A stretch of DNA of 31,834 nt from Apostichopus californicus. Its lineage: Eukaryota; Echinodermata; Holothuroidea; Aspidochirotida; Stichopodidae. The DNA lies in contig JAIPMN010026630.1 of the NCBI GenBank assembly GCA_020650975.1, positions 1-31,834 of the forward strand, read 5' to 3'. The notes under the pieces were generated by a model. The model was not told the DNA's origin. It was given only the letters and a program-made list of their open reading frames with translations, and did no database searches. Shown here in pieces: positions 29,598-31,834 of this stretch. The translations under genes and the position numbers were made by a program. Numbering within the stretch: position 1 is the first letter of the stretch; every line of letters begins with the position of its first letter.

Positions 29598-30000
29598 GTA
29601 AGTTTTTCCTTGGTTCGTGCATAAATTCTGCTTCGTGGTCGTTCGCGGAACTGGTTTGCAGGCCCACCTATATATACATATTTATTGAACTAAGTTGAAG
29701 GAACCAACATGTGTCCTTATGCAGAAAGTTCATCTTGCCGTCATTTTCACTATCCTTCCTCTTCTCCAACACGGACCGTAAAGTTAGGCCTAATTGAAAT
29801 TAAGATCCACATTTTTAATGGCTTATCAGATATGGCAGTCCTTATTTTAACCAGAAATGGAATGACCTCCTGACCAGGTTTTCTGCAGTATTGTTTATCA
29901 AGATGACATGTGAAACTGAGCTGACCTATGTCTTTGCCTGCTTCGTCATTTTATAAATATTTAGTTACAAAGTGACAGTGACAGTTGTTACTACTGTAAC

Positions 30001-30092
30001 GGATCTAGGCTAGTGCCATTCTGCTGTAGGTAAATACCGCCATACCTTTCCGTCATAGGTTTTCATCCTTTCCGCCGGAAAGGCTCCAAACC
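30001..30092 (+). repeat. dispersed repeat, copy B
   Basis: It matches the reverse complement of 7744-7836 over about 90 bp with small indels. Additional GGTGGAAAGGTAC units follow at 30094-30125, suggesting a slightly larger element whose second copy is trimmed. Confidence 0.7.
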
Positions 30093-30142
30093 AATGGTGG
30101 AAAGGTACAATGGTGGAAAGGTACATTTTTAGAAGGCCGTGG

Positions 30143-30393
30143 CTATTCTTACGACCAGTCGTAACAATTATCTATAAACTATTCTTACGACATCGGCGAA
30201 TTCATGCGCTGTAAAGTAAATAAAGCAACTGTGCGTGTAGTAGGGGTAATCCTAAACCTAACCCCTAATCCTAACCCTAACCCTAACTGGAAATAATTGT
30301 TACTCATGGTCGTAAAAATAGTACTCCTGGTTGTAAAATAGCAACTGTGCATGCGTAATCGGCAGTAATTCTTACGACTCGTCGTAAGAATAG
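30143..30393. repeat. inverted repeats enclosing interstitial telomere-like CCCTAA units
   Basis: CTATTCTTACGACCAGTCG at 30143 is inverted against 30293-30320 (GTTACTCATGGTCGTAAAAATAG). A further palindromic pair, TTCTTACGAC and GTCGTAAGAA, lies at about 30369-30391. Between the first arms, 30250-30287 holds CCTAA-type units including two perfect CCCTAA repeats and several variants. CCCTAA is the standard metazoan telomere repeat. The whole looks like a degraded foldback element or a repair scar. Confidence 0.7.
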
Positions 30394-30795
30394 ACACTTT
30401 GTTTTTAGAAATGGATTTTACCTTGGTGTACAGGAATGTGACGGTGAAACTTTCTTTGAATTGCTTAGAAGGATACGTAGTTGCATCTTCTTCAAATGTG
30501 ATGGTTTGCTGGATAGACTGAATTGTATTTAAGACAAGATTTCGGAATTGATACACAGTCTTTGATGTACAGGTTGATTAAATAGTATTAATTGTAAGTT
30601 CGTAAGAGTCGATATACACTGTCTTCAAATATATAATAGTTGGTTGAATAATTTGGATTAAATTAGGCTGATTGTTTATTAAAACGACCAATTCTGATTG
30701 TTGATTAAAATTACCAATTTTGTGGATTTTGCAGGCCTATGTAGTGTGAAGCAAAGCAATATACAGTGCATATAGGCCTACAGTGCACCCACAAT

Positions 30796-30881
30796 AATGT
30801 GCTCTTTCCGCCATACAAAAAGTGCTTTACTGCCATCGGGGAACATGGCAGAATGCCACTTTTTCTATGACAGAGCACATT
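30796..30881. repeat. 86-bp inverted repeat, possible micro-MITE
   Basis: AATGTGCTCT at 30796-30805 and AGAGCACATT at 30872-30881 are exact reverse complements. Inside, CAAAAAGTG and CACTTTTT also pair, and TTTCCGCC and GGCAGAATGCC motifs recall the dispersed repeat at 30001-30092. Confidence 0.7.
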
Positions 30882-31112
30882 TTTTAAGGTGGAAACTTCG
30901 GAAAGTACCGATAGAGGAATGACACGGCCCCCTACTGTAACTATCTAGATCATCTACATCGTACATGTGTTCTTATTGTATAAATGTATGTACTGGGTTA
31001 TTTCTTCTGTTTTGGTATGACACACAAGATCATTATGTTTGGCATTCAAGTTTTTAAGTTTCAAAAGAAATAATATGTTTATATTTTCCTTTTTCATTTG
31101 TCACATTAAAAG

Positions 31113-31630
31113 GATTCAGTTGTGAAGCTACAGACAAACCGCCACCCCCTGCAGAGCACAGTAGTTTTCTTGAAATACAGATGCTAAAGGCAAAGTTAAA
31201 ACATTATGAAGATCTTTCTGAGAAGAGTGTCCAATCTAAAGAAGAGGTTATTAACCTGCCATTTATCTATGCAATAACACCTACTTTTACTAGGCCAGTT
31301 CAAAAGGCAGAACTGGTACGGCTCACCTTAGCTTTCCTTCACGTCAAAAACTTTCATTGGATAGTTGTCGAAGATTCCACGGAGAAGACAGATTTAGTTG
31401 GTAACTTTCTACAAGACTGTGGGTTAAAATTCACTCATTTACATGTGAAAACCAACGAGCAGTTTCAATTAAAAAGCACAGACCCAAACTGGAAGCAACC
31501 AAGAGGTGTCGACCAGAGGAATGCAGGCATAGACTGGTTACTCAAAGCAAATAGAGAAGAAAAGTTAAAACCGGGAGTGGTTTATTTTGCAGACGATGAT
31601 AACACTTACAGTCTACAGTTATTCCATGAG
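31113..31630 (+). CDS. B3GAT3: B3GAT-family glucuronyltransferase, exon 2 (catalytic domain, partial)
   Basis: The 518-bp exon completes the split codon from exon 1 and ends at CATGAG|GTGAGA in phase 0. A Pro-rich and helical stem leads into the catalytic domain: YAITPTFTRPVQKAELVRL, HWIVVEDS, THLHV, WKQPRGVDQRNAGIDWL and YFADDDNTYSLQLFHE. DDD is the Mn2+ and UDP-glucuronate binding motif of the GT43 family. The PRGVDQRN segment favours B3GAT3 (GlcAT-I), which adds the glucuronic acid that completes the proteoglycan linker tetrasaccharide in the Golgi; B3GAT1/2 types are less likely but possible. The acceptor site (AAAAG) is poor in pyrimidines, yet it is the one that keeps the frame. Later exons lie beyond the window. 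Confidence 0.9.
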
Positions 31631-31834
31631 GTGAGAATGTTTTAGTATATGGTTAAACATTATGTTGAATATATTGCAGATATTTTGATGATATTTGTCA
31701 ACTATTGAGATATTTTGATGACTGCAGCAAATTCACGACTTTCCTATTTTTTGGGGTGTTTTGGGGGAATTATTACTATTTTTTGGTCTTTAATTATTAT
31801 TACCACATTTTATATAATACATTCAGTAACTATA
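31631..31834 (+). other. start of B3GAT intron 2
   Basis: A GTGAGA donor opens an AT-rich intron that runs off the window. A short near-repeat, ATATTTTGATGA then AGATATTTTGATGAC, lies at 31680-31722. Confidence 0.6.

Larger units (their letters stand above)
29598..31112 (+). other. B3GAT intron 1, repeat-rich
   Basis: The intron starts GTAAGT and ends at AAAAG (31112). It carries copy B of a dispersed repeat (30001-30092), a set of inverted TTACGAC repeats enclosing telomere-like CCCTAA units, and an 86-bp inverted repeat at 30796-30881. No other gene is seen. Confidence 0.6.

Noticed and set aside
1..31834. CRISPR arrays, bacterial-type operons, rRNA or phage-like modules
   Set aside because: None seen. 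Direct repeats found are LINE/LTR/MITE target duplications, a satellite or a minisatellite, and the genes are spliced animal genes.

Overview
The window looks like animal nuclear DNA, most probably from a non-vertebrate deuterostome such as an echinoderm. This is inferred from spliced genes with GT-AG introns, AT-rich introns, a (CCCTAA)n interstitial telomere tract, a tRNA-derived SINE with a CCTGC-TT-GCAGG 3' hairpin, many TAGGCCTA-type motifs, and families typical of invertebrate genomes (THAP-domain genes, Ty3/Gypsy elements, foldback MITEs). There are no bacterial operons, no CRISPR array and no rRNA. I found no coherent undescribed molecular system; the interest lies in nested mobile elements and the broken genes around them.

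Left part (1-11.4 kb). A frameshifted SAP-domain gene fragment lies on the minus strand (310-857). Next come weakly supported exon-like segments, a 158-bp tandem duplication, and a 111-codon open frame with one stop (5367-5701). A multi-exon THAP-domain gene relic follows (6920-11395), with frameshifts, stops and a LINE copy inserted in one exon.

Middle (12.2-23.2 kb). A second, uncharacterised broken gene (12206-16434) encodes a charged, coiled-coil and Ser-rich protein. A 1.44-kb solo LTR and a satellite array with nuclear-receptor-type half-sites lie in its putative intron, and its last visible exon is cut by a Ty3/Gypsy element (16435-23181). That element has a 5' LTR, primer-binding site, gag with a zinc knuckle, protease, RT, RNase H and integrase, but many frameshifts, two in-frame stops, a nested LINE, a 142-bp intron-like insert and no 3' LTR.

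Right part (23.3-31.8 kb). A hAT-like non-autonomous element (23358-24379) is followed by two real, intact-looking host genes arranged head to head. The first three exons of a BROX orthologue lie on the minus strand (27325 down to 25087). The first two exons of a B3GAT-family glucuronyltransferase (closest to B3GAT3/GlcAT-I) lie on the plus strand (29498-31630). Between them sit a foldback MITE with a perfect 9-bp target duplication and a SINE. The B3GAT intron holds further repeats, including telomere-like repeats between inverted arms.

The two LINE copies are about 97% identical over their shared 190 bp and have 15- and 20-bp target duplications, so this family moved fairly recently. The host exons of BROX and B3GAT are clean while the mobile-element and THAP frames are broken, which argues for true decay rather than general sequencing error.
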